The notes: generated by a model from the sequence alone, not told the origin. Counted from the stretch's first letter, positions 13,612 through 25,674 are shown. The stretch is 64,000 nucleotides of DNA from Neurospora intermedia (GCA_037102815.1 BTPP01000001.1:1823001-1887000); one strand, 5' to 3'. Translations and numbers: made by a program.

Positions 13612-14666
13612 CTACTCAATCCTAGCCCTCTTATTCTCACCCTGTTCTTCCTTTTCTCCACCACCATCGGCCGGATCCTCTACATCCTCCCTCCTCCTCA
13701 CGGTACCAGCACCTTCACCAAGCTCTCCTCCATCTACGCCACCATTTTCCTCTCCTTCGATCTCAATCTCAACCTCCTCTTCCCCACCGATCCAGTTTCC
13801 TTGTTCATCGAAGTACTCGTGCACGTTCTCCGCCGTGATCCACCCGGAACTGCCAGGCATCGGCGGCGGCAGACCTCCCGAATTCGACCCCGCAAACACG
13901 CCCTGGAAACCTTCAATGGCATCGCCCTCAAAGACTATCCTGTCATCGTCGTAATCTTCGTCTTCGTCGCCTTCCTCGACGGGGTCGGGGTTGAGATCGG
14001 AGCAAGCGGAGATGGCTTTGTAAAGTTTTGTTGCCTCATTGTCGGGTTGTTTCTTGCCAATTGTTGGCTCCTCCTCGGTTTCGGTTTGTTGGGATTCGGT
14101 GGCAGGAGCAGGTGGGGGAATGAGGGTGAGTTCGACGGTTTCGAAGTCGTCGTCGTCGGCGCCGCCGTCGGGGGAGAGCTCGAGCTGAAGGAAGACGGAG
14201 GGGTACTTTGTTTCGCCGGTGCCAATGGTCTTGATCGCGTGAATGCTAATCACGGGGTAGGGGATCTCAAAGCCAACTTCGGCGGAAGGGGAGAATATTG
14301 TGAGGTTTCTGCAAAGAGGAGGGGTGGGGTTGTTAACTTCTGGTCCAGCGCGTGAGGACCTTGACGGTTAGAGAGCAGATGGACATACTGGGAGTTGACG
14401 TATAGATCAACTTTCTGCTCAACGGTTTCCTCGGCACCCTCGCTCAAAGCGGCACCTTCAGGAGCTGTAGGTTCAGCCTCGAGGTCGGCTGGGAAGAAGG
14501 GCAGCCTGCCGCGCTGCGACTTGGGGATCCAGGCCTTTGCGCCGGTCGCATGGTAGTAGAGGACTGGCTTTCCGCCGAAAAATGTTTCGGGAGTTTGCCG
14601 GAGGTGCTCTTCAAGAGGCTTAAAGTCCGCAAGAGCGGGCGGCGTCCGAATCGTGGTAGGTGCCAT
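13612..14666 (-). CDS. methylosome subunit pICln-like protein
   Basis: 324-residue protein from two exons: 14389-14666 and 13612-14308. The 80-nt intron at 14309-14388 has a GTATGT donor, a CTAAC branch site and a GCAG acceptor. Splicing joins VDLYVNSQ to NLTIFSP and restores the PH-like fold of the ICln/Lot5 family, including the conserved YPVISIHA strand near residue 110. The C-terminal part holds acidic runs (about residues 195-205) and a family-like WITAENVHEYFDEQG segment, then an acidic tail ending KRARIE. In animals and fission yeast pICln holds Sm proteins and presents them to PRMT5 for snRNP assembly; that role is inferred here from family. The start chosen is the ATG at 14666 (MAPTTIRTP), which has a good context; an upstream in-frame ATG exists at 14705. 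A gene of unknown function diverges about 510 bp away. Confidence 0.88.
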
Positions 14667-15178
14667 TTTGTTGGTTTGTTGTGTTTTTGGTAGAATTACG
14701 TACAAGTTACCTCTACGAGCTTGGAGTGGTGACTGAAGCTGCTGAAGCTCCAGAAGCTCTGGGGCTCTGGGCGATCTATCTTTTAGTGGGTCCGATTTGC
14801 TCCATTATGGGGCTTATCAGCTTATCGTTCCCGCTGTGGAATGACCCCTGTAGCTCCATCGACACTCATCATCGCTCAACTTTCCACTGCACCAGAACAT
14901 CCCCGCGCATCCAAGTTCAACAACGTCAACATCGCTTCTCTCGAATCGGATAGGAACTTCGAAATAGACTCACGACACAGCCGGTAATTTCTCAATCGAG
15001 AAACAATTGCAATCACTTCCAATTACCGCAATCTAAACCCCTCAGATACACGGCACTCGGGCACTTCATCTATCCTCTGCCCCTCGTCCTGGTCCCAGTC
15101 CTCAAGGTCCTTCGTCTAGCCTGAAACACCACTTCCTCCTCTCAGCCTCGCAGAATTTCCTCACCACAACTCTTCAAA
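14667..15178. promoter_or_regulatory. shared divergent promoter region
   Basis: 512 bp separate the start codons of the pICln-like gene (-) and the unknown gene at 15179 (+). No other coding signal is seen. The + side becomes pyrimidine-rich and then AC-rich towards 15179, as in many fungal leaders. Shared control of the two genes is only an inference from layout. Confidence 0.5.
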
Positions 15179-15962
15179 ATGCACGACAACCGTAAGTGTT
15201 CTACCCTCAGCCCTCCTCCCCGCTATCCCTTTTCCCCATCCTTCCTCTCCCTCCTAGCAACATCCCAACTAACACTCCCCTCATTACCCAGGAACCCACC
15301 CCCTCCTCCAACAACTCCCCCTAACCGTCTCTCCCTTCGTCTCCCTCCCCTCCTCCGCCACTTTACCCTACACTTACAAGCCCATGCCAAGCGCCCTCCC
15401 GCCCTCTCCATCCGGCGTCGGCGTCAACACCCCCAACCACTCCGAAGGAGGCGACCCAACAACATCAGCGTCATCCAACAACAAACCAAAATACATCATC
15501 TCCCCCGCCTCCGGCCACGCCGCCCACCCAGATGACATCATCGCCTCATGTCAGGCTCTACAAGCGCACGTCGCCAAGTTACAATCTGATGCCAGCGCGG
15601 AGCTGAAGGCTTTCGAGGAGAGAATCAGGAAGAGGGAGCTGGCCGAGAAGAGACGGGTGGCGCCGGGGTGGTTGGATAGTGAGGCGAGATTGTTGGAGCC
15701 GGAGCGGAAGGGTGGGAACTCCAACTCCACCAAAGGAGGGAATGGTGGAGGGAGCTTGCTGGATGCGCAAGATGGCGAGGGTGAGGAGCAGCAGGGAGGA
15801 ATTGGGGGGAAGGATGGCGGTATCGCTGCGTTGACTCAAAGGTTTGGTGGGCAAGGGTTTGGGTTGGGGCACGGAAATGGGGGTGCAAGTGAGATGGCGG
15901 TGCCAGATCAAGGCGAAGAGTTGGATAGGGCGTTTGGGGTGGTGGGGATGGGTCAAAGGTAA
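15179..15962 (+). CDS. conserved-looking hypothetical protein, coiled-coil
   Basis: Two exons, 15179-15191 and 15292-15962, give 227 residues. The 100-nt intron at 15192-15291 has a GTAAGT donor, an AACTAAC branch site and a CCCAG acceptor. Exon 1 encodes only MHDN plus one base, so the gene is easily missed or started wrongly at the ATG at 15384. After splicing the N-terminus reads MHDNRTHPLLQQLPLTVSPF, hydrophobic and ordered-looking. A helical charged segment follows at about residues 95-145, probably a coiled coil around HVAKLQSDASAELKAFEERI. A Gly-rich, low-complexity C-terminal third completes it. I recognise no domain. It diverges from the pICln gene and converges on the p34-like gene with 234 bp between the stops. 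Function unknown. Confidence 0.75.
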
Positions 15963-16196
15963 CGTTGTTGTGAGTTTGCGATCACGGAAAGCCGGTATTG
16001 GTAACACGATTCTTTCAAACTCTGCACCACTACCTCATTGCCCGGCGAAGCATCGTAGCAAAATGGGTTGAGGAGTAGATAGGTGGACACGAAGACATTT
16101 GAACATAGAACCGTCGGATGTGATTGACGACCTGATGGGCTGCATGACTGAAACTATCAGCTAGAAGGGTCTACCTGTAGCATATCTTGATCCACA

Positions 16197-17689
16197 CTAC
16201 AACTCCCTCATAACCTCTTCGACGGCCTTCAACGCCAACTTCCTCCTTTGCTCCTCCGGTACTGTGCCGCTCATATCTCTAACAGCTTGCAACTTGAGCA
16301 TCATCTTGGCGATCTTCTCCACATCTTCCTCTCCTATCTCTTCTTCCTCCTTTACCTTGTCTGCCCCAGACCCAGACTCAGCGCTCGGTCCGGCCTTTGC
16401 TGCGTCTGTGTCAACAGAAGCGGACTCCCCCTTCTCCTCACCTTTCTGCATCGTCTTTTCCTGCCCTTCTATTGTCTGCGTCGCGCTCTTGAATGCCTCC
16501 AACTCTTCTTCCGCCGCATTATTCGAATCTTCAGTCCCCTTCAGGAACGCCTTCCGCATTTCCATTTTTTGCTTCTTGGTGTACCCAAAGCCAAGATCAA
16601 ACTCATCCTCAGTATCCCCGTCGTTTTCATCAACGTAGTCCTCTTCGTCTTCGGACTCGTCAAACAGCCCACGATTGTTGTTGTTGTTGTTATTATTGTC
16701 GCCCTCGTCGCCGTCTCCGCCTGACCAGTCATTAGACTGCAATGCCTCCAGGACTCGCGCGATGCCCATCTTTTCACCATATTCGTTTCTCTTCTCCTCC
16801 CCTTTCTTGCTGTTGCTGCTGCTGCCAACAACAACAACCCGATGATGAACAAACTCCAACCCCCACTCCGCACACAAATCATCCCATTCATTGATCTCAT
16901 CTTCCATGTCGGCGTCCATTTCCATTGTAGTAGTCTCGCTACCACCAACAACATCTGACGCCGCCGCCTTTGTTGTAGTTGTTGTCGTAACCCCCACAGC
17001 CAACCCCACACCCTCCCACTCCCACCCACCTAGTCCCTCCCGCACTACCTTTCCCACCCCCTTAATCAACTCCTTAGTCTTTTCTTTCTGTGCCGCAGCT
17101 TTCACCTTGGCATCATCATCATTATTGCAGGACGAAGACCCAGATGTAGATGAAAAAGGAATCTCGAAAACACAAACAACCCCGCCCAAAACCCCCAACA
17201 CCTCCTTCGCCTCCTCGCTCAAAAAGCTCGCTGACCAATCGGCAGGAGAGGAAATCAGGTCTAGCCAGATGGGGATGGAAGCAGTGTAGTAAGGGGTGGA
17301 GAGGGGGAGGTGGTGGGTGATTCCTGCCAGGGATGGTTCTGGTGCCGGGTGTTCTGATGAATCTTCTTCGTCTTCTTCTTCTTGTGAGGGTGGTTGTTCT
17401 TGGGGAATGGGGGCGGTGCCGGTTAGGTCTATTATTTGTTAGTCGATGGGGGAAACACGTCTGAAGGGGTGGAAGAGAGAATGGTGGTAAAAGGTAAAGC
17501 CCTGGTTTATGTATGCGAGAATGGAAAAGATATGGGAAGTATAATGAGAGGGGATAAGGGCAGAAAGAAGGACATGATATGGCATGGCATACCTCTGATG
17601 ACGGCACCGAGATGGTCTGAGGAGTCGGTGAGGGCAACGGCTAAGATTCGGCGCGGGTTGACAATTTCTTCCACTTTGGTAGACACCAT
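16197..17689 (-). CDS. p34/Irc6-type adaptin-binding protein
   Basis: 442 residues from two exons, 17593-17689 and 16197-17428. The intron at 17429-17592 (164 nt) has a GTATGC donor, an ACTAAC branch site and a TAG acceptor. The N-terminus (PRRILAVALTDSSDHLGAVI, then RDLTGT after splicing) and the following 200 residues match the Rab-like pseudo-GTPase fold of alpha/gamma-adaptin-binding protein p34 (AAGAB; yeast Irc6). The C-terminal helix (DVEKIAKMMLKLQAVRDMSG) is the family's conserved tail. Known relatives act in the cytosol as chaperones for AP-1/AP-2 clathrin adaptor assembly. The middle carries inserted low-complexity runs: Thr, acidic, and eight Asn encoded by a TTG/TTA microsatellite. 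A track start at 17222 would be a TTG; the frame runs through to the acceptor, so the two-exon model is preferred. Confidence 0.8.
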
Positions 17690-18293
17690 TTTGTCAAGGT
17701 TCTGAAGTAAGAAAAAAGATGGGTTTGTTGTTTTATTGAAGTGAGGGGTTCCGAGAAAGTAAGTCGCCAAGTGGTGTACTGTAGAGGTAGTCAGATGAGC
17801 ATGGGGATGATAGTGACGCCTGCCTATGGTAACCGCAGCGTTGAACCGTGACGCCACAGCAAGTGGAACGGGGAATAGGCAGTTGGTGTAGAAAAGTGGA
17901 TCTCTGTGGCTTACTTACTGGTGATATGTGGCGCATATTACCTATTCACGGACTTCGGTCGCCATCATCAACATTTCTTTACACAGACTTCAACGATCAT
18001 GTTCGTAGTTCTGATCTCTGTATATACAATGCCCGCTGTCGATGATGTCTATCATCTCAAAGCAAATGTGTTAAGCACCAAAATGAAATATGCGCTCTTG
18101 TTTTCCTCCATCATCATGAACCCAACCCAGAAAAAAAAAGACACCCCCTCCATCCCGAGTTTCCATCTCATCATTCGTTGGTCTATAGCCTTCTGAATCA
18201 TACTCTTATGATCCATCAGGTCATTTCATAACATGACATAATCCCATTTTGACTCGCATCTGTCTCTTTCTTTTCAGCATCTCCAAGAGAAAT
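17690..18293. other. intergenic between p34-like gene and ABC transporter
   Basis: 604 bp with no supported gene. It should hold the upstream region and leader of the p34-like gene and the 3' end of the ABC transporter transcript, both on the minus strand. Confidence 0.6.
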
Positions 18294-21200
18294 TTAGTTT
18301 TCCCCATCCTTCTTTCCCTCATCTCCAGTCCCGCTTCCCTCGGCAGTGGTAGCCGTGCTCGGCTGCTCATCCTCTTCTTCAACATCAACCAACTGCTTGG
18401 TCTTGTACGCTTTCTTCGCGATCTTGACCAGCGTGTCGTAGTCGCCACTCATCTCGCACATACTCCTGAAGCTGCCGTCGGCCTTCTGCATCAACTCCCA
18501 AGGGTGTGCGTACTCGACAATCTTGCCCTTGTCCAGCACAAGGACCTTGTCGTAGTCGGCAATGGTCTGCAGACGGTGGGCAATAGTGATGATGGTGCTG
18601 GTCAACTCACGGATGGTCTCTTGAATGGCGGCATCGGTGGCGTAGTCGATTGAGGCGGTGGCCTCGTCCATGACGAGAACAGTGGGCTTCTTGAGCATGG
18701 CGCGGGCCAAGCAAAGAAGCTGCCGCTGACCCTGCGAGAGGTTGTTGCCGGACTCGGTGACGGGAGAGGAAAGGTCAAGGAAGATGTTCTTGTTGGTAGC
18801 GGTGGCGGGGCGAGAAGGCTCCGACTCGCTCTCAGGAGCAACGGGGGTCTGGGGAAGAAGGGCGGTGCTGACGGCACCAGGGATGACCTCATCAGCCTTG
18901 ATCAGATGTACGCGGCGCAGAGCGGCAAAGATCTCCTCATCAGTGTACATGTTGAAGGGGTCGAGGTTGGTCCGGATGGTACCCATGAAGAGGGTAGGCT
19001 CCTGAGGAACGATGGTGAGCCTCTCACGGAGATCACGGAGACCAATCAGACCAATATCAATATCGTCGATCAGGATCTTGCCCTCATCCGCCTCCAAAGC
19101 ACGGAAAATGGCCAAGGTCAGAGAACTCTTTCCAGCACCAGTACGGCCCACAATACCAATCTTCTCGTGGGCTTCAATCTTGAAGGTAAGGTTGCGGAGC
19201 ACGGGCTCTAATTCAGCTCTATAGCGTGTAGTGTAGTTGATGAACTCAACAGAGCCGTGGGCGGGCCAGTTCGCAGGCGGACGGTTGTCCTCAACGACAG
19301 CCACGGCCTCTTGCTCGACGTCAAGGTACTCCTTGATGCGCTCAACGGAGTTCATGTTCTGCTCGTTCATCGCATAAAGACGAACCAGCCAGAGGATGTT
19401 GTCCGCAAAACCGATGGCATAGCTGAGAGAGATACCCGCAGAACCAGGATCGATCTTGCCGAGGCTGAGAATGACAAAGACTCCAGCAGAGAAAGCAACG
19501 AGATCACCAAGAACATCAGTCCTGAAAGCGAGCCATCTGTTGGCAGCCCAAAGGTAGATGAACGGGCGGATCTGAGCGTTGATCTTGGCAAAGTTTTCCC
19601 GAATGAAACGTCTCTCAGCACCATACGCTCTGATGGTGACGACACCGCTCAAAGTCTCTCCGAACTGCTGGAAAAGAGGGCTGCGTTGCACGGACTCCAG
19701 GCGCTTCAGGTCACGCGAGGCATGGAGATAGAAGGCGCCAAGGAAAACGTACAGGATAGTGATGAAGAAACCGGCAATCAAGAAACCGGGAGTAATCCAG
19801 GCAATCAGAGTAACAGTGACGCCAATTCCGAGGACACAACTCATGACTCCAATAGCAATAGGCGCAACCTCCTGGTCAATAGCCTCCAAGTCCTTGCTGA
19901 ATCGGTTCATGATCTGTCCGAGAGGGGTGACATCAAAGAACTTGAAACGGGCACCAGCGACGGCACGCATCAGACGCTGGTGGAGCTTCCACGAGGCAGT
20001 CAAGGAACCGAAGAAAATCCACATGTCCCTGGCGAAAGCAGCGACGGCGCCACCGATACCGATGATGGCCAGCACGGTCAAGTAGTAACTGACGTTGACA
20101 TCACTGTTCGAGGTGGTCGAGAAAGTGTTGCTGTCGTTGCCCTTGATGTAGGTGGCGATCGAAGCAAAGTAGGTAGGTGAGACGGTCTGGCTGGAATAGC
20201 TCTGCGAGTTCATGTTGAAGGTGGGGGCAACAAGCTCGTCCGTAGCGTATTGGTTAGCCCATTCCTTGATCCACAGACTGGTGGCGACACCAGAGAACTG
20301 CTGAGCGCCAAAGACAACCGCGGATAAAACCCAGAACCACCATTTACCCATAGCGGTAAGGTAGAGCTTCATGACAGGCCACTTAACAGCACCAGTAGCC
20401 TTGCTCTCTTCCATAGCATCTTGTTTCTTGTGCTCCTTCTTGATCGTCTGAGCCTTAGTCTGAGATTCACTGCCGTCGGCCTCGTTGATCATGGTGTGGT
20501 CACCTTCCTCTCCGACACTAGACGGAACCCGGGAAGGGACACGAGAGACATGCGCGGAGCCAGGATAGGACTTTTGGGCGAGGTCCTCGCCGAACTTGCC
20601 AGCCGCGATGAGCTCCTGAGGGGAGCCCTGTGCAGTAACACGACCATTGGCCATCTGGACAACGAAGTCGGAGAAAGGAACGCAGAGAGGGATGTTGTGA
20701 GATACGAGGATGCAAGTGCGATGCTTCATCAGAGGACCCATGATGCAGTTGCTGAATATCCACTGAGCAGTGTGAGAATCAACGGCGCTAAGGCAGTCAT
20801 CCATGAGAAGGTGCTTAGAGTTGGAGTAGACGGCACGAGCCAGCGAAATGCGCTGCTTCTGGCCACCGGAGAGGGTAATGCCCTTCTCACCGACCAAGGT
20901 CTCATCGCCGTTATCAAGAATCTCCAGATCACGCTCCAGAGCGCAAGCAACAATGACGTCCTTGTATCTCTGCTCATCAAGCGGTGCACTGAAAAGAATG
21001 TTGTCCTTGATAGAACCATTGACAAGCCAGGCTTGCTGGGCAACATAGGCGCACGTGTCGGCAAGGCCAGTTTCGGGGTCGGGGCGGACATCCTCACGGC
21101 TGCGACCTCCGGGAAGGAAGACACGGCCCTTGAGAATGGTCATCTCACCAAGCAAAGCCATAAGCATAGAGGACTTTCCGCATCCCGTGGGGCCAGTGAT

Positions 21201-23480
21201 AACGTTGAGCTTGCCCTGCTGGAATTCGATATTGAGGTCAAGGAGACGGAAAGCCAAGCTTCCATCCTTGGCAACAGTGTTTCTGCCGCCCCAAATGAAG
21301 CTGGCGTCCCTGAAACCAATAATCTTGTTGCCGTTCTCGTCAACGCTGTCCTGAGCCAGTTGCTTGTACTTTTCGGTCTCCTCCTCAGATAAAAACTCCT
21401 CGATACGGTCTACAGACACCTTGGACTCCTGAACGTGGGCAATCATGTCTCCGAGCTGGTCAAGCGGATAGCGGAGCAGCATAAATAGAGAAATGGCGGT
21501 GAAGGCGATAGAGGGATACAACGGCTTCTTCTCGATGACGGTGTAGACGAAGAAGGTGAAGAAAGTGATGAGGATAGGAACCGTGTTCCAGACAGCTACT
21601 GCGCAAGCCCAGACCATGTACCGAGTCCGCAGGGCCTTGAGCTCTGCCCGTCTCTTCTCATCAACAATGGTCTCAAACCTGTGCTCCCAAGCAAAGTACT
21701 TGATGATCCGGATGTTTTGAAGGACTTCGTTAGTGGTGTGGATTCGCTTGTCAGTAGCCGACATGATCTTCTTCTGAGTATACTGGAAACTCTTGGCGAA
21801 GCCAATGTTGACAGGAAGGAGCAGAGCCATGATGATGAAACCAGGGATGGCACTGTAGCCCATGACGCTATAAAGCAGGATAATGGCTACAATCAACTGT
21901 GTAGGAGCTGAGGCAATGAGGAAATGAAGGTAGCTAGTGACCTCAGAGACCTTGAAGCTGTCGACGGACATCAAGGTAGTGATGGTTCCCAGATTGGCCT
22001 GCTCATCAGCCCCGTCGGCCTTATCCTCGGCCTTGGTAACAGCAGCCTCAGCCGCAGACTGATCATTGGCCTTCTTGTCATCCTTCGCAAGACCCAAAGC
22101 GCGCTTGAGCTTTGCGCAGAAACCCTTCTTGGCGGGTGCTTCATCCTTCTTGTCTTCACCAAGAACCTTGTCGTTACCGGCGGCAGCCTTTCTCCTAAGC
22201 GCCTTTGCGTAAATCTCACCGACAAGGATAGCACGGATGTTGATGCAAATTTTGCGACCAATCCAAAGCGCCTGGGCGTCGCCAACAGAGCGGACAATAT
22301 CAGTGATGGGGAGGAGAATCACATAGAGCCACAAGACGTTGCGGGGAGCCTGAGTCGGGTCTTCAACATATTCGAGGATAGCCTTGAGTAGCAGGGTGGG
22401 CGCAAAGGTGAAGGCGCCCGACATAACAGCCCAGGCAGCCTGCGCAGCAACCATACCCTTGAAGTAGCTCAAGAGGTGGTAAGCGAGCGAAGTGGTCTTC
22501 TGGACTTGGCGGTAGTTGGCCAAAACGGTGGCGGCTTTGTCAGTAGGAAGCAAATTCCAGACCCGGTCGGCAGTCAACGGCTCCTTCCAGCCTTCCCACA
22601 TGATGGAGTCAACCCAGCCGAAAGTGAAGTCGGAGAAGAGAGAGGCCAAGTTCTCGCGACTGGGCTGGATACCATCCTCCCACTCCAGAATGACCGTCTT
22701 GTTTCCCTTGCGTGTGCTGATCGACATGAAGAAGAGGAGCGAGGTCAAGGCGAAGTCGACGATGGTCAAAGTCTGCCTGAGCTGCGTCGTAGGATGGACA
22801 ATGACGGAGCGGAAGCCAATGAGCGAAAACAGCCACTGGGCAGCGTAGATGGCAACCGTGTGGTTCCAGAGGTGCGATGCGCGCCTGAGAAAGAGACGCA
22901 GCGTGGCAAGAATCAGGACATAGGTCCAAGCACTGAGACCAGCAATGGCGGCGATCTTGCCGTGAGGGCCGCTGTAGGCTTCGAGAACCAATGCGACAAC
23001 ATTGACACCGACCAGACCGGCAATGGCGAGGATTTCGATAACGGTAAGGACAGTTTGACCAGGAGGAGTATCAGCCTGCACGATGGAGCCCTTGGTAGTG
23101 ACCTTGGCCAGTGCGAGGCGGCCGCCATTCATAATCAGCGCCTCATCTTCGTCACTCTCGTCGACCGGTTCTTCGTCTGGGGGTAAGTAGGTGCGGTCCT
23201 GCTCGTTATTGGCGACGCGATCGTACCCGTGGTTCGGTTTTAGCTTAGCAGCTCGGAGGAGATTTGAGGTGAGAAGCCGTAGTAGGGACAGCCCTACGAC
23301 GATCAATGGTAGGAGGATCTTGAGGTAACTGTGGAAACAAGATTGTCAGCGGTCGGCGGTGGTCAAGATAAGAGAAGATAAGCGCAAAGCTGGCGATGGC
23401 GTTGGGACATACTCTTCCTGGAAACATGGCGTGAAATCATCGATCCGCCATATCGGCCACCCGCACTGAGCGAAACCCAT
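18294..23480 (-). CDS. ABCC-type full ABC transporter (Ybt1/Ycf1-like)
   Basis: 1,700 residues. Exon 1 (23413-23480) encodes MGFAQCGWPIWRIDDFTPCF plus a few residues; a GTATGT...CACAG intron (23329-23412, 84 nt) follows, then one exon to 18294. The N-terminal CxW...DFTPCF motif and extra membrane domain (about residues 30-330) are typical of fungal ABCC transporters. NBD1 has Walker A GPTGCGKSS near residue 733, signature LSGGQKQR and Walker B with DD in place of DE (normal for ABCC). NBD2 has GRTGAGKSS near 1416, signature LSQGQRQ near 1550 and VLVMDEATASID. A highly charged linker lies near residues 400-470. Relatives move bile acids or glutathione conjugates into the vacuole; substrate and site are inferred. 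NBD2 carries an insert before the signature. A start at 23306 would be a TTG inside exon 2 and is wrong. Confidence 0.92.
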
Positions 23481-25054
23481 TTCGCGCGCTCAGCAGCGCC
23501 TTCGTGTGGCGAGCGAGCTGGAGACAGATGAGGTATGTTTTTTTCTTCCAATGGCCTGGGCGTTGATGATGTCTCGGGACAGCGGGTGATACAGCCCAAA
23601 AAATAAAAGACGTGGGAACTTTGCTGTTCTGTCGCAAAGTCCGGCTGAGGATTGGTTGGGGCCGTCGAGATGTTGATATTCTCTGGCGGGCTAAATAAGT
23701 ATGCGGCGAAGGAAGACGGAATTCCTCGAGAGCGAGCGAGGTTCAAGAAGAGGAATGAATTTTCCGGAACTCGGTCGACTTTAAGTTGGATAAGAAGCAA
23801 GCAACTCCAGTCTTGGGTGGATGACGGGATGGGCCTTGGCTGGTTCTGGTCTTGGCTGGGATTCGCCGTACTGAAGTTGCCTGTCGTTCCCCGCTGTGGA
23901 TGAGGGTGAGTGGTCAGCGCGAGGTCTGCCTGCTGCAACCCTCCAGTATTGTTGCAATGAGCAATTGCCCGGCACGCCGGTGGGGTCGATTGGACACCTC
24001 TTTAGTGTTTTTTTTTGGGGCGTTTTAGCCTTGATAGTGGGGCTATCTCGTCTTTAGTAGACCTGCCAGTTGTCAATTGAAAGACTTTTTGTGATCATTT
24101 GGAATCAACAAGCGGTGGCCTTTCAGTAGTATGTATCGTCTGTTCCTTGTGGTCTGGGACTGGTCCTCGACAAACCAGAGAGTTCGTCTTCTACCAGACC
24201 AGGTGTTCCGGGCTTGATTTGCCGAGTCGAAAGAACATGACTGAAGCTATGTAAGACGGCAAGGCCCGAAGGGGAAGGTCGCATCAAGATGGCTGTATTA
24301 TACATCACAAAATCCCCGTCGACTAAACGGCCGGTAACACATCGATATTTCGAAGCAACTGATCATTATCGTTTTCCAGCCAGGCAGGCAGATGTATAAA
24401 CTCCTCATGTTGGCCATATCACACCTCATTGTGGGCTTCGAGGCTCGTCATCATCAGCATCATCACCACCACCACCTCTTCTTGATGCCTATCACCAACA
24501 CGTTATATTCTCATCGTAGAAAGTGTCTCCCGCCGTTGCGGTTCCTTATCGCTTTCTGTCCCGCCTTTAGAACGATTACAACTTTGATTGGACCAGAAGA
24601 CCCTTGATTGTGTCTGACGTAGTACACTACTTGTACACTACTCTTAGACTCCAGCCTCCTCCGCATTTGGCGCTTCGTCTCTAAGTGCCCAAGTGGAATC
24701 CGGACCCCCGGAAGCTGGGAACAACTGGGGAAACTATGTGGGTTTGGAAACTTGGGAATTGGAGTTGGGAACTGGGGGGGGGGGACACAACGCTCGAGCC
24801 ACCTAGCTACCTATGGCGTCGCATTGTCAACATGTCGGTTTGCAGACAAGTCAACCTCGTCGACTTTTTTATGTGTGTGCTTTTTTTTTTGAATCACATC
24901 GGATGGAGCAACCACAGCCGATCAGGTTGCGCAAAATACATCTGTCGGACTGACACAAGGGGAGGTGGAAGTGGTTCCCGTCGTGATGGACAACGAACTG
25001 AAGATAAACAGCTGCGAGCGAGCCATGTGACAGCTAACAAAAGGGTCCTTGTGT
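23481..25054. other. intergenic upstream of ABC transporter
   Basis: Contains the presumed promoter of the ABC transporter (minus strand) and no supported gene. A CAT/CAC-rich microsatellite at 24450-24475 gives a short His-rich open frame at 24392-24607 that looks accidental. A G-rich run lies at 24774-24784. Confidence 0.5.
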
Positions 25055-25329
25055 CTACAGTGGCTTGTAATAGGAACTGTAAAAAATCAATCTGACAGGT
25101 GCCGAGGTCCCACCCAGCCCCCACTAAGTGCCTAACCTTAAATAAGCGAATTTGAGCTTCAGTAATCGAAGGTCTGGTACCCGACCTCTAACAATTCCGA
25201 CCAACAACAACTACAACTACTGGCGCTATCTCAATTGCTATTGCATTGTAAGTGCTGTTGTTGTTGCAATCTGACTTTAAGGTATCGAAATGAGAGTTGT
25301 CGATGGAAATGAAAATGAGTGAAAGAAAG

Positions 25330-25396
25330 GGGTTAGGGTTGAAAATAAAGCCTTAGTTAGGGGGGGGGGGGGGGGGGGGGGGGGGTTAGGGTAAAA
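25330..25396. repeat. TTAGGG-like units with G26 run
   Basis: GGTTAGGGTTG at about 25331, TTAG running into 26 G at 25360-25385, then TTAGGGTAAAAG. The TTAGGG hexamer is the telomere unit of most filamentous ascomycetes; here it occurs as scattered single units, not a tandem array. Confidence 0.6.
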
Positions 25397-25421
25397 GACA
25401 ATATCCTTTCCTTTGTCATTG

Positions 25422-25423
<2 letters not shown>

Positions 25424-25465
<42 letters not shown>
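25424..25465. repeat. homopolymer T42
   Basis: Uninterrupted T run in the centre of element A, 38 bases from the G26 run. Length is uncertain because such runs are error-prone. Confidence 0.9.
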
Positions 25466-25469
<4 letters not shown>

Positions 25470-25674
25470 ATTCACTACCAAGGTTAGTTAGGTGCATTTT
25501 CTAAAGCTTCCAATATATATATGCAACTACAGCTTTTATTCGCTTAGTGGACTTTTGCAAGTGGGTGTGGAGTCGTCCCTGCAGTTGGCTGCAGCCGGTA
25601 GGGCCTGTCATGGATCGTTTTTTTACAGTTCCTATTAGAAGCCACTGTAGTGTCCATGCACAACCTAACTAACG

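Larger units (their letters stand above)
25055..25650. repeat. MITE-like element A, long imperfect palindrome
   Basis: The sequence at 25055-25099 (CTACAGTGGCTTGTAATAGG, then AACTGTAAAAAA) returns inverted at 25604-25650 with only a few differences. Further inside, 25123-25155 and 25480-25560 also match in inverted orientation, with a gap of about 17 bases in the right arm bounded by CTTA repeats. The element has no open frame of use. The centre holds TTAGGG-like words, G26 and T42. It is best read as a degenerate non-autonomous DNA transposon copy. Confidence 0.65.

Noticed and set aside
13414-14355. 313-codon + strand frame
   Set aside because: Antisense shadow of the pICln-like gene exon 2 and its 3' flank.
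18742-21392. Long + strand open frames (307 and 323 codons) across the ABC transporter
   Set aside because: They are antisense to a protein with intact family motifs in all domains. Strong codon bias leaves few stops on the opposite strand; the translations have no domain.
24392-24607. 71-codon frame with a hydrophobic start and a His run
   Set aside because: The His run comes from a CAT/CAC microsatellite. No promoter, intron or homologue-like segment supports a gene.
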